This document shows positions 48,424 through 58,076 of a stretch of DNA of 64,000 bases, in pieces. Both the position numbers and the translations under genes were made by a program. The notes below the pieces were generated by a model. That model saw only the letters and a list, made by a program, of their open reading frames with translations. It was not told where the DNA came from and searched no databases. Source of the DNA: MFD01213-c1 sp963704405. Its GTDB lineage: Bacteria > Planctomycetota > Phycisphaerae > Tepidisphaerales > Tepidisphaeraceae. The first letter of the stretch is position 1; the number at the start of each line of letters is the position of its first letter. The stretch spans positions 3,162,001 to 3,226,000 of the forward strand of contig OY969903.1 of the NCBI GenBank assembly GCA_963704405.1. The letters run 5' to 3'.

Positions 48424-49860
48424 CTATCCAGCACTTTCCACCTTCACGTCCCCCGCATCCTCATCGGTTTCCAACTCCTCCGCTTCCTTCTCTGTTGGAG
48501 CGTGGAATCCGCCGCGGAGGACGAAAATCCCGCCGGTGAGGTTCCAGATGATTTGCACGAGACGGATCGACATTGTGAGGGCGAAAGCCTGCGAGATGGT
48601 GACGCTCTGCCGGCGAGTCAGCAGGACGGCGAACGCTTCCATTACACCGGCGCCCTGCGGCGAAATCGGAATCGCGCCGGCCAGCACAATCACCGGCACG
48701 CACACCCAGTAATACGCCCGATGCAGCGGCAAGCCGAACGCCATGCCGGCGAACATCGCGGACGTGACGACCGCCCCATGCACCGGGAATGATGCGATTA
48801 AAGTCCAGATCACCAGCCACGGGTGGCGGCCATACATGTGCATGGTCTCAACCGCACTGCGAACGTGCTTCTGCTTAGGAAGCTTTCGAAGGATGAAATC
48901 CAGGCCGCTGATGCGGTGCAGCATTGGGTTGTAAAACACGAGCAGCGCGACGGCGACGCAGGCGCAAATCACGAAAGACCCGATGGCGACTTTCTTGCAC
49001 GCGGGGATTTCCCATTGCAGCGCGGCAGTCACCCCACCAACCATGATGAGCGCGATCAGCCCGATCAGCCGATCAACCAGCACCGACATTACCGCGCGCA
49101 TTCGGTGCGGCGTCTGCTTCGACGCATAATATGCCTTGAGCAAATCGCCCCCGGTCGATCCGGGCATGAATGAGTTGTAGAAGGCTCCGACCATGTTCAG
49201 AACGAACGTTCGCCAAAGGCCGATGTGGATATCGAGCGCCTTCATGAGCTCGTTCCAGCGATAACTGGTGATCACAAAGGTGATCGGAAAAACGAAAATC
49301 GCGGCCCAGAGGAGCGACGGGCGGGCCTGGCGGACCATGGTGCGCAGCCCGACCTGATCGCGCGGATACGGAACCTTCACCTCATAATTTTTGACCAACT
49401 TCGCAGCAATCCAATCCGCTCTGCCCTGCTTCGGGTCGTCCGCCACCAGAAGGCGTGCGGCCTTCGCGTTGTGATTGAGTTCACCGCTCGGGTCGGTCAT
49501 TAAATCCGAGCCCAGCACGTAAACTTTTTTCAAACCGCCGGGGATATAAACCAGCGCGGTCTTTGGATCAGGCTCATTGACGACATCCTCCTGCGGAACG
49601 TCGATCACATGATTGTGATTCGCCGGATCAATGACCGGAAACGTCGGCGAGTTATCCGAAACGTGATGTTCCAGCGAAACCTGCTGCGGGCGGTTCGTTT
49701 GATGGTCCAGGATCACCCACGCCTGATCGCGGATGGACATTTTGGAAATGACGATCCACACGCCAACAATGGCGATAGTCCAGCGAATGAAGAACATCAG
49801 CCACGCTTTGGCGTCTTTCGTTTTCTTCTTTTTGTCGCCGTCTTGTTGCGGTTCAGGCAT
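48424..49860 (-). CDS. Lysylphosphatidylglycerol synthase/flippase-like membrane protein (UPF0104 type)
   Basis: A 478-residue protein with an N-terminal membrane anchor, a soluble extracytoplasmic insertion of about 150 residues, and then the multi-helix LPG-synthase-TM/AglD-like domain. Family motifs are SYRWNELMKAL, NMVGAFYNSFMPGSTGGDLLKA and VDRLIGLIAL. Relatives move or modify lipids or lipid-linked sugars across the membrane; substrate unknown. It follows no partner gene in the same orientation closely, apart from FKBP 95 bp upstream. Confidence 0.85.
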   Translation of the reverse strand: MPEPQQDGDKKKKTKDAKAWLMFFIRWTIAIVGVWIVISKMSIRDQAWVILDHQTNRPQQVSLEHHVSDNSPTFPVIDPANHNHVIDVPQEDVVNEPDPKTALVYIPGGLKKVYVLGSDLMTDPSGELNHNAKAARLLVADDPKQGRADWIAAKLVKNYEVKVPYPRDQVGLRTMVRQARPSLLWAAIFVFPITFVITSYRWNELMKALDIHIGLWRTFVLNMVGAFYNSFMPGSTGGDLLKAYYASKQTPHRMRAVMSVLVDRLIGLIALIMVGGVTAALQWEIPACKKVAIGSFVICACVAVALLVFYNPMLHRISGLDFILRKLPKQKHVRSAVETMHMYGRHPWLVIWTLIASFPVHGAVVTSAMFAGMAFGLPLHRAYYWVCVPVIVLAGAIPISPQGAGVMEAFAVLLTRRQSVTISQAFALTMSIRLVQIIWNLTGGIFVLRGGFHAPTEKEAEELETDEDAGDVKVESAG

Positions 49861-49955
49861 AAGGCGTTGGCGGTTGGTGCGGATGAGATTGAAGGCGACG
49901 CGGCACGGTCACGGAAGCGACCATGCCGCATCAATAATGAGGATGCAGGATTGTT

Positions 49956-50411
49956 TTACCTGGCCTTTTTGAGGCCGAGCAGTTGAACATCAAAAATCAG
50001 CGTTGAGTTCGGCGGAATGGGTCCGACCGCTTGTTCGCCGTACCCGAGCTTGGGGGGGACGACGAGCTGACGCTTTTGCCCAACCTTCATCCCGGCGATT
50101 CCTTCATCCCAGCCCTGGATGACTTCGTGCTTGCCGATTGTAAAAATGAGCGGTTGCTCCGGATGATCGGCTGAACTGTCAAACTTGGTTCCATTTTCCA
50201 GCTTTCCGGTGTAGTCCACCCACACGCGATCGCCGGCCGCGGCAACGCCTTCGTCGCTCCCCTGCTCCACAATCGCCAGCCCCGAAGGTGTGACTGTCTT
50301 CTGTCCAACCGCCGAGTCTGCCGGCTGGGACGTAGGCGCATCGGCGGCCAGCAATAAGGCAGACAACGACATGAAGGCCACGCCGGCCAGCAGGGTGTGG
50401 GTTTTAAGCAT
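49956..50411 (-). CDS. Secreted FKBP-type peptidyl-prolyl isomerase
   Basis: A 151-residue protein with a signal peptide (MLKTHTLLAGVAFMSLSALL, cleavage near LAADA) and one FKBP domain. Active-site landmarks are VDYTGKLENGTKFDSS, FTIGKHEVIQGWDEGI, KRQLVVPPKLGYGE and IPPNSTLIFDVQLL. It speeds prolyl isomerisation of periplasmic or exported proteins. ATG 50411 follows GAGGACTTG; longer in-frame starts would precede the signal peptide. Confidence 0.93.
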   Translation of the reverse strand: MLKTHTLLAGVAFMSLSALLLAADAPTSQPADSAVGQKTVTPSGLAIVEQGSDEGVAAAGDRVWVDYTGKLENGTKFDSSADHPEQPLIFTIGKHEVIQGWDEGIAGMKVGQKRQLVVPPKLGYGEQAVGPIPPNSTLIFDVQLLGLKKAR

Positions 50412-50581
50412 CAAGTCCTCGCGGTGAATGGATAAGAATGACGGCCATCCGGCGACAATCGCCGGGGGCAGGATCATAGTGGCGCAATTGGCGGAGAACA
50501 ACGCCGGATGGCATGGATGGGAAGCCGGCGGCAAAATTCCACCCTGGACCGCGCGGCTGGTATTGGGATTTTAAGCCAGGC

Positions 50582-52345
50582 TCACATCGCCGCTATCGCC
50601 TGGGTCGGGACTGCGTCTTCATGCTTTTTTGTGAGAAGCGACACAACCACCAGCACGATGAAACCGAATGGAATGGTCACTAATCCCGGCTGGCTGAATG
50701 GCGCCGGTGCGATATGTTTCACCGGATCAAGCCCGTAAACGTCTTTGTATGCCGGCGCACTCAGCAGCAGCCAGGTGAGCGACGAAAGCAGCCCGGCGAC
50801 AATTGCCGCCGTGATGCCCTGCTTGGTCGTCCGTTTCCAGAAGAGCAGCATGACCAGCGACGGCAAATTCGCCGACGCCGCGACGTTGAATGCCCACCCC
50901 ACGAGGAAGCTCACGTTCAGCTTCTGAAATTGAATCCCCAGGTACATTGCAATCAGACCGACGACCACCGCCGCTATCTTTGCCGATCGCACCTGGCGTT
51001 TTTCGTCCATCTCAAGCTTCAGAAAATTGGTCATGAGATCATGCGCCACTGCGCCGCTGGCGGCCAGAATCAAACCGCTGACCGTTCCCAGCACCGTCGT
51101 GAAAGCAATGGCGGAGATCACCGCAAATAGCAATTCACCAAAGCTCCGCGCCAGCAGCGGAGCGGCCATGTTGTTATTCGTGACATCCATCGCCCCGCTC
51201 GTCATCGCTCCAAGGCCTATGAAAAGCGTCAGCACATAAAAGAAACCAATGCTGGCGATACCGACGATCGTGCTCTTGCGCACCGCCGCCGCATCTTTCA
51301 CGGTGTAATAGCGAATCAGGATATGCGGCAAAGAAGCCGTCCCGCAGAACAGCGCCAGCATCAATGAAATGAAATCCAGTTTGTCGGCCAGCTTCGGTGA
51401 TTTCACCCCTTTAAACGTGGGGCTCGCCCCCGGCAAGAGCAATTCTGAGCCGCTGACCACCTTCGGCACATATTCAACCGTCACCGATTTATCTGCCCCT
51501 GTCACCGGCGGTTTGGCGCTCCATAGGACCACATCGCTCTTCCGCAAAGTCGCCAGGAACCGCAAGGGCCCCATCGGCCCCGTCTCGGTCATTCCATCGG
51601 GCAATTTGCTGACATGCCCCACCGGGAGCAAATCCTGAGTTGTTTGCGGCTGGCCGTTCACCAGTTTCTTTCCGTCCGCCGTCGTGGTCAGCGCCTGATG
51701 CGGCAGCGCCGCCGCCCCAGGCGTTACTTTCAAACCGCGATGCAGCACCATGATCGTCAGAATCGTGCAGAAGAACACGAGCAACGATCCCTTGATGAAT
51801 TGCACCCAGGTCGTCGAAACCATCCCTGCCGTCACCACGATTAAAATGACGACCGTGCCGACGATCACGACACCCGTTTCATATGAAAATCCCAACAGCG
51901 GTTTAATCAGCGCCCCGGCTCCCACCATCTGCGGGATCAGGTAAAAAATGCTGACCACCAGCGTGCTGATAGCGGCCGTGATCTTGATCCCGTGCGAATT
52001 GAATTTACTGTCCAGCGCATCGGCGAACGTGTACTTGCCCAGCCGCTTGATCGGCTCGGCGATCACAAACAGCGCCACCACCCAACCCGCAAGATATCCG
52101 ATCGAATAAAGAAAACCGTCATACCCGTAAAACGCAATGAGCCCGCAAATGCCCAGAAAGCTCGCCGCCGACAGATAATCACCGGCAAACGCAACTCCAT
52201 TCACAAACCAATGAATCTGCCCATGCGCGGCGAAATATCCCTTGGCGCTTTTCGCCTTGGCTCCCAGCCAGAAGCTGAATGCAAGAACCGACCCCACAAA
52301 GATCATGAACACAACCGCGGCCATGATGGATGTATGGTAAATCAC
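50582..52345 (-). CDS. actP: Sodium:solute symporter, acetate permease ActP-like
   Basis: A 587-residue SSS-family symporter with about 13 membrane segments. ActP-type motifs include GDYLSAASFLGICGLIAFYG, YTFADALDSKF, FGTASLPHILIRYYTV (as CGTASLPHILIRYYTV) and FNVAASANLPSLVMLLFWKR. Relatives take up acetate and similar short acids with Na+. A soluble stretch of about 110 residues after the sixth or so helix is longer than in E. coli ActP. The GTG start overlaps the DUF485 stop (GTGA) after a GAGGGG site. The pair mirrors E. coli yjcH-actP. Confidence 0.9.
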   Translation of the reverse strand: MIYHTSIMAAVVFMIFVGSVLAFSFWLGAKAKSAKGYFAAHGQIHWFVNGVAFAGDYLSAASFLGICGLIAFYGYDGFLYSIGYLAGWVVALFVIAEPIKRLGKYTFADALDSKFNSHGIKITAAISTLVVSIFYLIPQMVGAGALIKPLLGFSYETGVVIVGTVVILIVVTAGMVSTTWVQFIKGSLLVFFCTILTIMVLHRGLKVTPGAAALPHQALTTTADGKKLVNGQPQTTQDLLPVGHVSKLPDGMTETGPMGPLRFLATLRKSDVVLWSAKPPVTGADKSVTVEYVPKVVSGSELLLPGASPTFKGVKSPKLADKLDFISLMLALFCGTASLPHILIRYYTVKDAAAVRKSTIVGIASIGFFYVLTLFIGLGAMTSGAMDVTNNNMAAPLLARSFGELLFAVISAIAFTTVLGTVSGLILAASGAVAHDLMTNFLKLEMDEKRQVRSAKIAAVVVGLIAMYLGIQFQKLNVSFLVGWAFNVAASANLPSLVMLLFWKRTTKQGITAAIVAGLLSSLTWLLLSAPAYKDVYGLDPVKHIAPAPFSQPGLVTIPFGFIVLVVVSLLTKKHEDAVPTQAIAAM

Positions 52346-52620
52346 TTCGCCCCCTCTTTTGTCGAATCCAGAGGAAGGGGCGGCCGGCACATCGCCATGT
52401 AAACCAGCGCCAGCAAAAAGGCCATGAAGATCAGCCCAAACCCATACACCACAGCAAGGTTCACACCGCCAAATGCGTCGGCGGCCATCCGCTCGCGATC
52501 GAACGCACTCATGTAAATGAATCCGGCATAGAAGAGAAAATAAAGCAGAAATAGAACAACGCCGAGACGGGCATTATACGCGACAGATGTGTCGCGTTGC
52601 CCGGGTTGAGATGATGCCAC
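52342..52620 (-). CDS. DUF485 family membrane protein (YjcH-like)
   Basis: A 92-residue protein with two membrane helices (LGVVLFLLYFLFYAGFIYMS and VNLAVVYGFGLIFMAFLLALVYM), the DUF485 pattern. It is the usual small partner of ActP-type symporters. GTG 52620 follows TTGGAGG at seven bases; longer in-frame readings to 52827 are unlikely. Its stop overlaps the symporter start by four bases. Confidence 0.88.
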   Translation of the reverse strand: MASSQPGQRDTSVAYNARLGVVLFLLYFLFYAGFIYMSAFDRERMAADAFGGVNLAVVYGFGLIFMAFLLALVYMAMCRPPLPLDSTKEGAK

Positions 52621-52851
52621 GACCGATCCTCCAATACGACCCACGCGGCCTGGAGCGCGGAAGCTCGAAGCGCGGGAAGTGAATGATAATGGTACCGGCA
52701 GAAACCATTTGTCGCAAAACTTGCGCATCCCCGGCACAGAGATAGCGGTGGGACCACCGGCCAAGTATGGCAAAGCCAAGCCTGATCGACCGAAACAGGC
52801 AATCCCATTCCGATCTTGGGAAACCATTGAAATTCCGAATATAATTATGAA

Positions 52852-54288
52852 ATGCCAACCCGCTTTATGCCTGCACTTCGCGTGCTATTCAGTATTAGCG
52901 CCGCCTTGAGCTGCACTCTTTTGCTTGTGCCGAAGGCGGCGGCGGAGTCTGCAATCAAACCCCGCGTCATCGTTATCACCGATATTTCCAACGAACCCGA
53001 CGATGAAGAGTCGCTCGTCCGATTCCTCGTTTATTCCAATGAATTCGATGTCGAAGGGCTGATCGCCTCCACTTCGACCTGGCTCAAAAAAGGCCCCCGG
53101 GAAGACATCATCCGCCGTCAGGTCGCCGCCTACGGGCAGGTCCGCGACAACCTGCTTAAACACGCAGCCGGTTATCCCTCTGCCGATGACCTGCTCGCCG
53201 TCACTTGCACCGGCCAGACAGGCTTCGGCATGGCCTCTGTCGGCGACGGCAAAACCACCGCCGGTTCCAAACGCCTGATTGAAGCAATGGACCATGCCGA
53301 TGACCGCCCGCTCTGGATCACTATCTGGGGCGGCAGCAACACGCTTGCCCAGGCCCTCACCGACCTTCGCGCCTCCCGATCGGCGGACGATTTAAAGCCC
53401 ATCCTTTCCAAGCTGCGCATCTACAGCATTTCCGATCAGGATGATGCCGGCCCGTGGATTCGCCGCGAGTTCCCCGGCATCTTTTACATCGTCACACCGA
53501 GCAATCCCGACAACCACGACTACTTCCGCGCCACCTGGACAGGCATCTCCGGCGATCGCCAATACAAAAACGGCCCCCGTCACCATTTCGAGCTCGTCGA
53601 CAACCCCTGGCTCGAAGAACACATCATCAACAACCACGGCCCCCTCGGCGCACTCTACCCCAAAGAAAAATACATCATGGAAGGCGACACACCCTCTTTC
53701 CTCGGCTTGATCGACAATGGTCTCGGCTGGCAGGAAAGCCCGTCCTACGGCGGTTGGGGCGGGCGCTATGGCCTCTATCGCCCCCTGTCCGAAACGCATC
53801 CGATCTGGACCAACAACGATACCAGCCGCGACACCGTCACCGCCGACAACGGCCAAACTGAAACCACCGACCCCGCCACGATCTGGCGCTGGCGTGAACA
53901 TTTCCAGTACGACTTCGCCGCCCGAATGAACTGGTGCGTCGCCGATGCGTTTGAAAAAGCCAATCACAATCCTGTCGTCGTGCTCAATGACGATCACACG
54001 ACGAAGGTCGTAACCATTTCCGCCAAACCCGAAACGAGCGTAATGCTCTCCGCCGAAGGAACGACCGACCCGGATAAAAATGCCGTCAAACTCACCTGGT
54101 GGATTTACCCCGAAGCCGGCACGCTCCGCGGGACCGCAACGCTGTCCACGACCGAAGGCCCCCACACAGAACTAAAAATTCCTGCCGTCAAAAAGGGTGG
54201 AACCGTTCATGTTATTTTGCAAGCCGAAGACGATGGAAACCCGCATCTATTCGCGTATCGGCGGGCGGTTGTTGAAGTGACTCCATAG
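52852..54288 (+). CDS. Secreted DUF1593 (Sde182-like) protein
   Basis: A 478-residue protein with a signal peptide ending near KAAAES. DUF1593 is related to nucleoside hydrolases: the RVIVITDISNEPDDEESLVR segment carries the Asp cluster. A C-terminal Ig-like domain (about 380-478) follows, as in cellulose-binding Sde182. Members are exported by polysaccharide-degrading bacteria. The next gene, in opposite orientation, is an oligogalacturonate-lyase-like protein, which supports a role in plant or algal polysaccharide use. Confidence 0.88.
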   Translation: MPTRFMPALRVLFSISAALSCTLLLVPKAAAESAIKPRVIVITDISNEPDDEESLVRFLVYSNEFDVEGLIASTSTWLKKGPREDIIRRQVAAYGQVRDNLLKHAAGYPSADDLLAVTCTGQTGFGMASVGDGKTTAGSKRLIEAMDHADDRPLWITIWGGSNTLAQALTDLRASRSADDLKPILSKLRIYSISDQDDAGPWIRREFPGIFYIVTPSNPDNHDYFRATWTGISGDRQYKNGPRHHFELVDNPWLEEHIINNHGPLGALYPKEKYIMEGDTPSFLGLIDNGLGWQESPSYGGWGGRYGLYRPLSETHPIWTNNDTSRDTVTADNGQTETTDPATIWRWREHFQYDFAARMNWCVADAFEKANHNPVVVLNDDHTTKVVTISAKPETSVMLSAEGTTDPDKNAVKLTWWIYPEAGTLRGTATLSTTEGPHTELKIPAVKKGGTVHVILQAEDDGNPHLFAYRRAVVEVTP

Positions 54289-54358
54289 TCCACCCGACTA
54301 TGCAATGATTGAACACCATGCAGGGCCTGCTGTAGCACGTTCCACCCCTGCCCCCTCA

Positions 54359-55624
54359 TCACATCCCCGCCTTCGCCACCTCAACCTCAAAAACCTGCGA
54401 AGCCCCAAACATATTCGACCGAAACACGATCCATTTCATATCCGGCGTAAACGTCACGTTCGGCTCGAGCAGATAATCATGCTTCGACATATCCACGAGC
54501 TTCTCCGATCGAAACACGCCCGTATGAATCATTGATTTTGTATCCACTTCCGGCGCGGAATTGTCTTTTGTCAGTTCCGGATGAAACAGGTAGATCCATT
54601 TGCCATTTTCCGCCCGCGCTACCATGCCCGGCCCGCCGCCGTCGCCGGCGAAGAGTTGACCATCCGGCGAGACGCTGAAATGCACCGACCACTCATCGCG
54701 AAGCAGGTGATACCACGTCCGCTCTCCTGTACCCAGGTTCAATCCGCCGAGCCAGAACACTTCACCCTTGGGCGTCTGCAGGTCATACCAAATAGTCTGG
54801 CCGTCGCGGCTGAAAAATTCGTGGCCTTCGATTTCCATCGCCATCGTCCGCCGATGAATCTGGGTCAGTCCGGTCCCATCGGCACGAATCGTCCAGGTCC
54901 GATCCACCTTCTGCCACGGCCCCTCATGACAGAACAAAATCAGGTTCGGGTCCGTCGGTGAAAACTGCAAATGATTCAGCCAATCCGTGCTGTGATTGAA
55001 TTTCTTCATCTCCCCGGTCGCGATGTTGATCGTGATCAGATCCATCGGCAGATGCATCGCAAATCGCTCATTGATCCGCTTCGCCTTGCTCAGCGGTTGA
55101 CCATCCGGCCCCGTAATCGGCCCCGCCCCGCCCTCCACAATCGTCCCCGCCAGCAGCGTCTCATCTGAATTCACGCTTGCAATGCTGATCGTAAACCCTT
55201 CTCCCAAATGCGGCAGTTCCACCACCTTCCGCGTCACCTTCGAATTCACGCTCGTCGCATAAACCGCTTCGCCCTGCCGATAATAAATATCCCCGCTCTT
55301 TCGCCCCACGATAATGGCCTTCACATCTCCCGACACGATCGGCTCAATCTCCCGCGTCTGCAAATCCACCGCCGAAATCCCGCTTGGCGTTGTCATCACC
55401 AGTTTGCGGCCATCAGGTGTATATCCATTCTGATGGAAATAAAGATTCTCGCTTCCATCTTCCCGGGACAACCGAACCACGCGATGGCCGGTGGCCGCGT
55501 CCACCCATTCCGTCGGCATTGTGGAAGGCGCAGTTGCGGCCTGCGTCGCAGGCTCCGCCAATGCATCAATCGGTATCAAAAATAATGGGATGATGAGGAG
55601 CACTAACCGGATTGATAGCTTCAT
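54359..55624 (-). CDS. Secreted oligogalacturonate-lyase-like (PL22) beta-propeller protein
   Basis: A 421-residue protein with a signal peptide (MKLSIRLVLLIIPLFLIPID, ending ALAEP) and a seven-bladed propeller. Landmarks fitting oligogalacturonate lyases are DAATGHRVVRLSREDGSENLY, FHQNGYTPDGRKLV, HLQFSPTDPNLILFCHEGPW and the HVxF-type VHFSVSPDGQLFAGDG. The His-rich metal site appears present. The enzyme would cleave short pectin fragments in the periplasm. ATG 55624 begins the signal peptide; an in-frame start at 55663 adds 13 codons. Confidence 0.83.
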   Translation of the reverse strand: MKLSIRLVLLIIPLFLIPIDALAEPATQAATAPSTMPTEWVDAATGHRVVRLSREDGSENLYFHQNGYTPDGRKLVMTTPSGISAVDLQTREIEPIVSGDVKAIIVGRKSGDIYYRQGEAVYATSVNSKVTRKVVELPHLGEGFTISIASVNSDETLLAGTIVEGGAGPITGPDGQPLSKAKRINERFAMHLPMDLITINIATGEMKKFNHSTDWLNHLQFSPTDPNLILFCHEGPWQKVDRTWTIRADGTGLTQIHRRTMAMEIEGHEFFSRDGQTIWYDLQTPKGEVFWLGGLNLGTGERTWYHLLRDEWSVHFSVSPDGQLFAGDGGGPGMVARAENGKWIYLFHPELTKDNSAPEVDTKSMIHTGVFRSEKLVDMSKHDYLLEPNVTFTPDMKWIVFRSNMFGASQVFEVEVAKAGM

Positions 55625-55882
55625 ATGGGGTATTACCACGCACTTCCCGCGCCGTTCGCGCATCGTAAGCGGAGCATTTTCACCTGGCCGGTGTACGACG
55701 GATTGATGGTTAAACTAAAGTTAATTTTAAAGCCTCCAACACACCCTTCCGCGGGTCGCCGCTTGCGGCACTATCGTGAGATCATTCAAAGCACCTCATG
55801 ATGATCTCTACGGTAAAGTAAAAACTGCCATGGAATGCCAACCGCGACTTCCACAGGCGCTTTCCGCGAGCAACTTCGCGCC

Positions 55883-56803
55883 CTATTCTCCCCCTTCCCC
55901 CATCGGGTTCGGCCCGGCGTTTTCAACATCCCCCGCATCCATCGCCCCTTCAAAGTCCATCAAAAACTGAATGTTCTTCATCGCATCATCCCCGATTTTT
56001 TTCCGCAGCACATGTTTCGCGCGGCGGACCCCCGTCCGCCGCGAAACGTGTGTCAGCACGATATGCTGGTTCTTCAGCTTCGGCAGGATCTGCACAAACT
56101 GATCCACGTGCATATGCCTCCCTGCTTTGGCTTTCAACCGATGATCGGCATCAAAGAACGTGCATTCCGTGACCAGAATCTCGGCATTCTGCACATCCGG
56201 CTCATCAAACACCGGCCCCGCCGTCGTGTCACCAAGGCAAACCACCAGCGGCACTTCCACCCGATATTGAATTTCAATCCCTCGCTTTTTCATCGCCGCC
56301 AGTTCCTGCCCGGCGATACCCATGTATTCCGCCTTCAGCTTCTCACGGATGCTGATCAGCCCATATCCCAGGCTCACACCGCCGTGATGTGTCTGATACG
56401 CCCGAATCCCAAAATCGCGGCGTACTTCAAACATCTCCCCCGCCGACATCGGCACCAGCTTATAAGGCGTCCCTTGCCGCTCCACTTCGCGCCAACATCG
56501 CAGCATGGCATCCACCGGCCGCTCCAATTCCCGCGGCAATACAATCGTCCCCGGCTGCATTCCCTGGAAATAGCGCTGGCTCAGGTAATATGCCACCCCC
56601 GCCAGGTGATCCATGTGCCCGTGCGTCAGACAGATAATGTCGCTCGTCAACGCAAAATAAGGCGCCCGCCCGATATCAAAACAGACATTCAGTTCCGGCA
56701 CCTGCACCACAGACTCTTCGCCCGCAACGCTATACCCAATCAAGTGCATCGACCCCAATGGGATCTTCGCAAACTTCTGAACGAGATACGACTTCTCCGC
56801 CAT
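55883..56803 (-). CDS. Metallo-beta-lactamase-fold hydrolase, RNase Z-like
   Basis: A 306-residue MBL-fold protein. The metal motif is THGHMDHLAG (HxHxDH), with a later Asp in CLGDTTAG and His in VLTHVSRR. The overall layout resembles RNase Z-like phosphodiesterases, which process tRNA 3' ends or act on related substrates, but it is shorter at the exosite. Which RNA or nucleotide it acts on is not clear. It follows the sugar isomerase gene by 87 bp. Confidence 0.83.
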   Translation of the reverse strand: MAEKSYLVQKFAKIPLGSMHLIGYSVAGEESVVQVPELNVCFDIGRAPYFALTSDIICLTHGHMDHLAGVAYYLSQRYFQGMQPGTIVLPRELERPVDAMLRCWREVERQGTPYKLVPMSAGEMFEVRRDFGIRAYQTHHGGVSLGYGLISIREKLKAEYMGIAGQELAAMKKRGIEIQYRVEVPLVVCLGDTTAGPVFDEPDVQNAEILVTECTFFDADHRLKAKAGRHMHVDQFVQILPKLKNQHIVLTHVSRRTGVRRAKHVLRKKIGDDAMKNIQFLMDFEGAMDAGDVENAGPNPMGEGGE

Positions 56804-56890
56804 GATTATCCAAAAAAGAAACGCAGGCGGCAGATCGCAGATAGCGATCGCTATCCACTGCCTGCTGCCCGCTATCCATGCGACTTTATC

Positions 56891-57915
56891 TCACGTCGCA
56901 AATTGCGCATCAAACGCAATCTTCGACGGCGCAAAATCCACCTTCCTCACAAACGCCGCCGCCTCTCGCACCCATGCTCCCGGTCCATGCGGCTGTCCTC
57001 CCACTCCACGCTCAGCGGTCCCTGATATCCAATATCATTCAGCGCGACAATGATCTCCTCAAAGTTCACATCGCCGTGCCCCAGCGATCGGAAGTCCCAA
57101 TATCGGCGCGGGTCGGCAAAGGTTGTATGACCGCCGAAGACGCCGACGGTTCCGTCGCCGTGTCCAATCCACGCATCCTTCATATGAACGTGATAGATGC
57201 GATCGCTGAACGTCCGGATGAATTTGACATAGTCCACATGCTGATAGATCAGATGTGACGGATCAAAGTTAAACCCAAACCGCTTGTGATGCCTGACCGC
57301 CGACAGCGCACGTTGCGAGGTGGCTATGTCAAACGCAATCTCAGTCGGATGGACTTCCAAGCCAAAGTTGATGTCTTCCTTCTCAAACGCATCCATGATC
57401 GGAATAAACCGCTTCGCGAAATCGTCAAACCCTTTCTGCCAATAGCTCTGGCTGGTCGGCGGAAACGCATACAGACTGTGCCATATGCTCGACCCGGTGA
57501 AACCCGTTACTACAGCCGGAAACGCGACCGGTTCCGGTGAAGCATTAATCAATTTCCGCAGCGCCCTGGCGGTATCGATCATGCGCTTGGCCGCTCGCTT
57601 GCGCACTCCTTCTTCGCTCCCATCTCCCCAAACCTCCGGCGGCAAAATCGCCTTATGCCGCTCATCGATCCGATCACAAATCGCCTGGCCGATCAGATGC
57701 GCTGAAACCGAAAACGCCTTCAGCCCATGAGCCCGAAGAATTTCCCAGCGCCCCTTCACATAATTCTTATCCTTCAGCGCCTTCTCCACTTCAAAGTGGT
57801 CCCCCGAGCTGGCCAGTTCGATGCCGTCATACCCAAACGCCTTCGCCTTCTGGCAAATCGTCTCAAACGGCATGTCGGCCCATTGACCGGTAAAGAGCGT
57901 GACAGGACGGCCCAT
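56891..57915 (-). pseudogene. Sugar phosphate isomerase/epimerase (xylose-isomerase-like TIM barrel), C-terminus frameshifted
   Basis: A TIM-barrel protein of about 340 residues after correction. Barrel landmarks are KAFGYDGIELASSGDHFEV, GLEVHPTEIAFD and FNFDPSHLIYQHVD with metal-ligand acids and His. The first 310 residues are intact. After SRMDREHG the frame breaks at about 56966-56972, and the expected ending (REAAAFVRKVDFAPS, KIAFDAQFAT) is in another frame, stopping at 56891. A single missing G explains it. It may isomerise a sugar acid or similar; the operon gives no firm clue. Confidence 0.82.
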
Positions 57916-58076
57916 GGAATTCCTCCTTCAAATGCGGTTTAATCGGCAGGCGCAAAAGCGGTCAGCCGCGAAAGCGGAGAGAGAAACCCATTTTTGAGAC
58001 GGTGTCAAATTGTCCCCTGGGGCAAGGGCCGTTCCCGGCAGGGTATTTCTTTCATCCAGTGGCCCGAGATGTTCCC

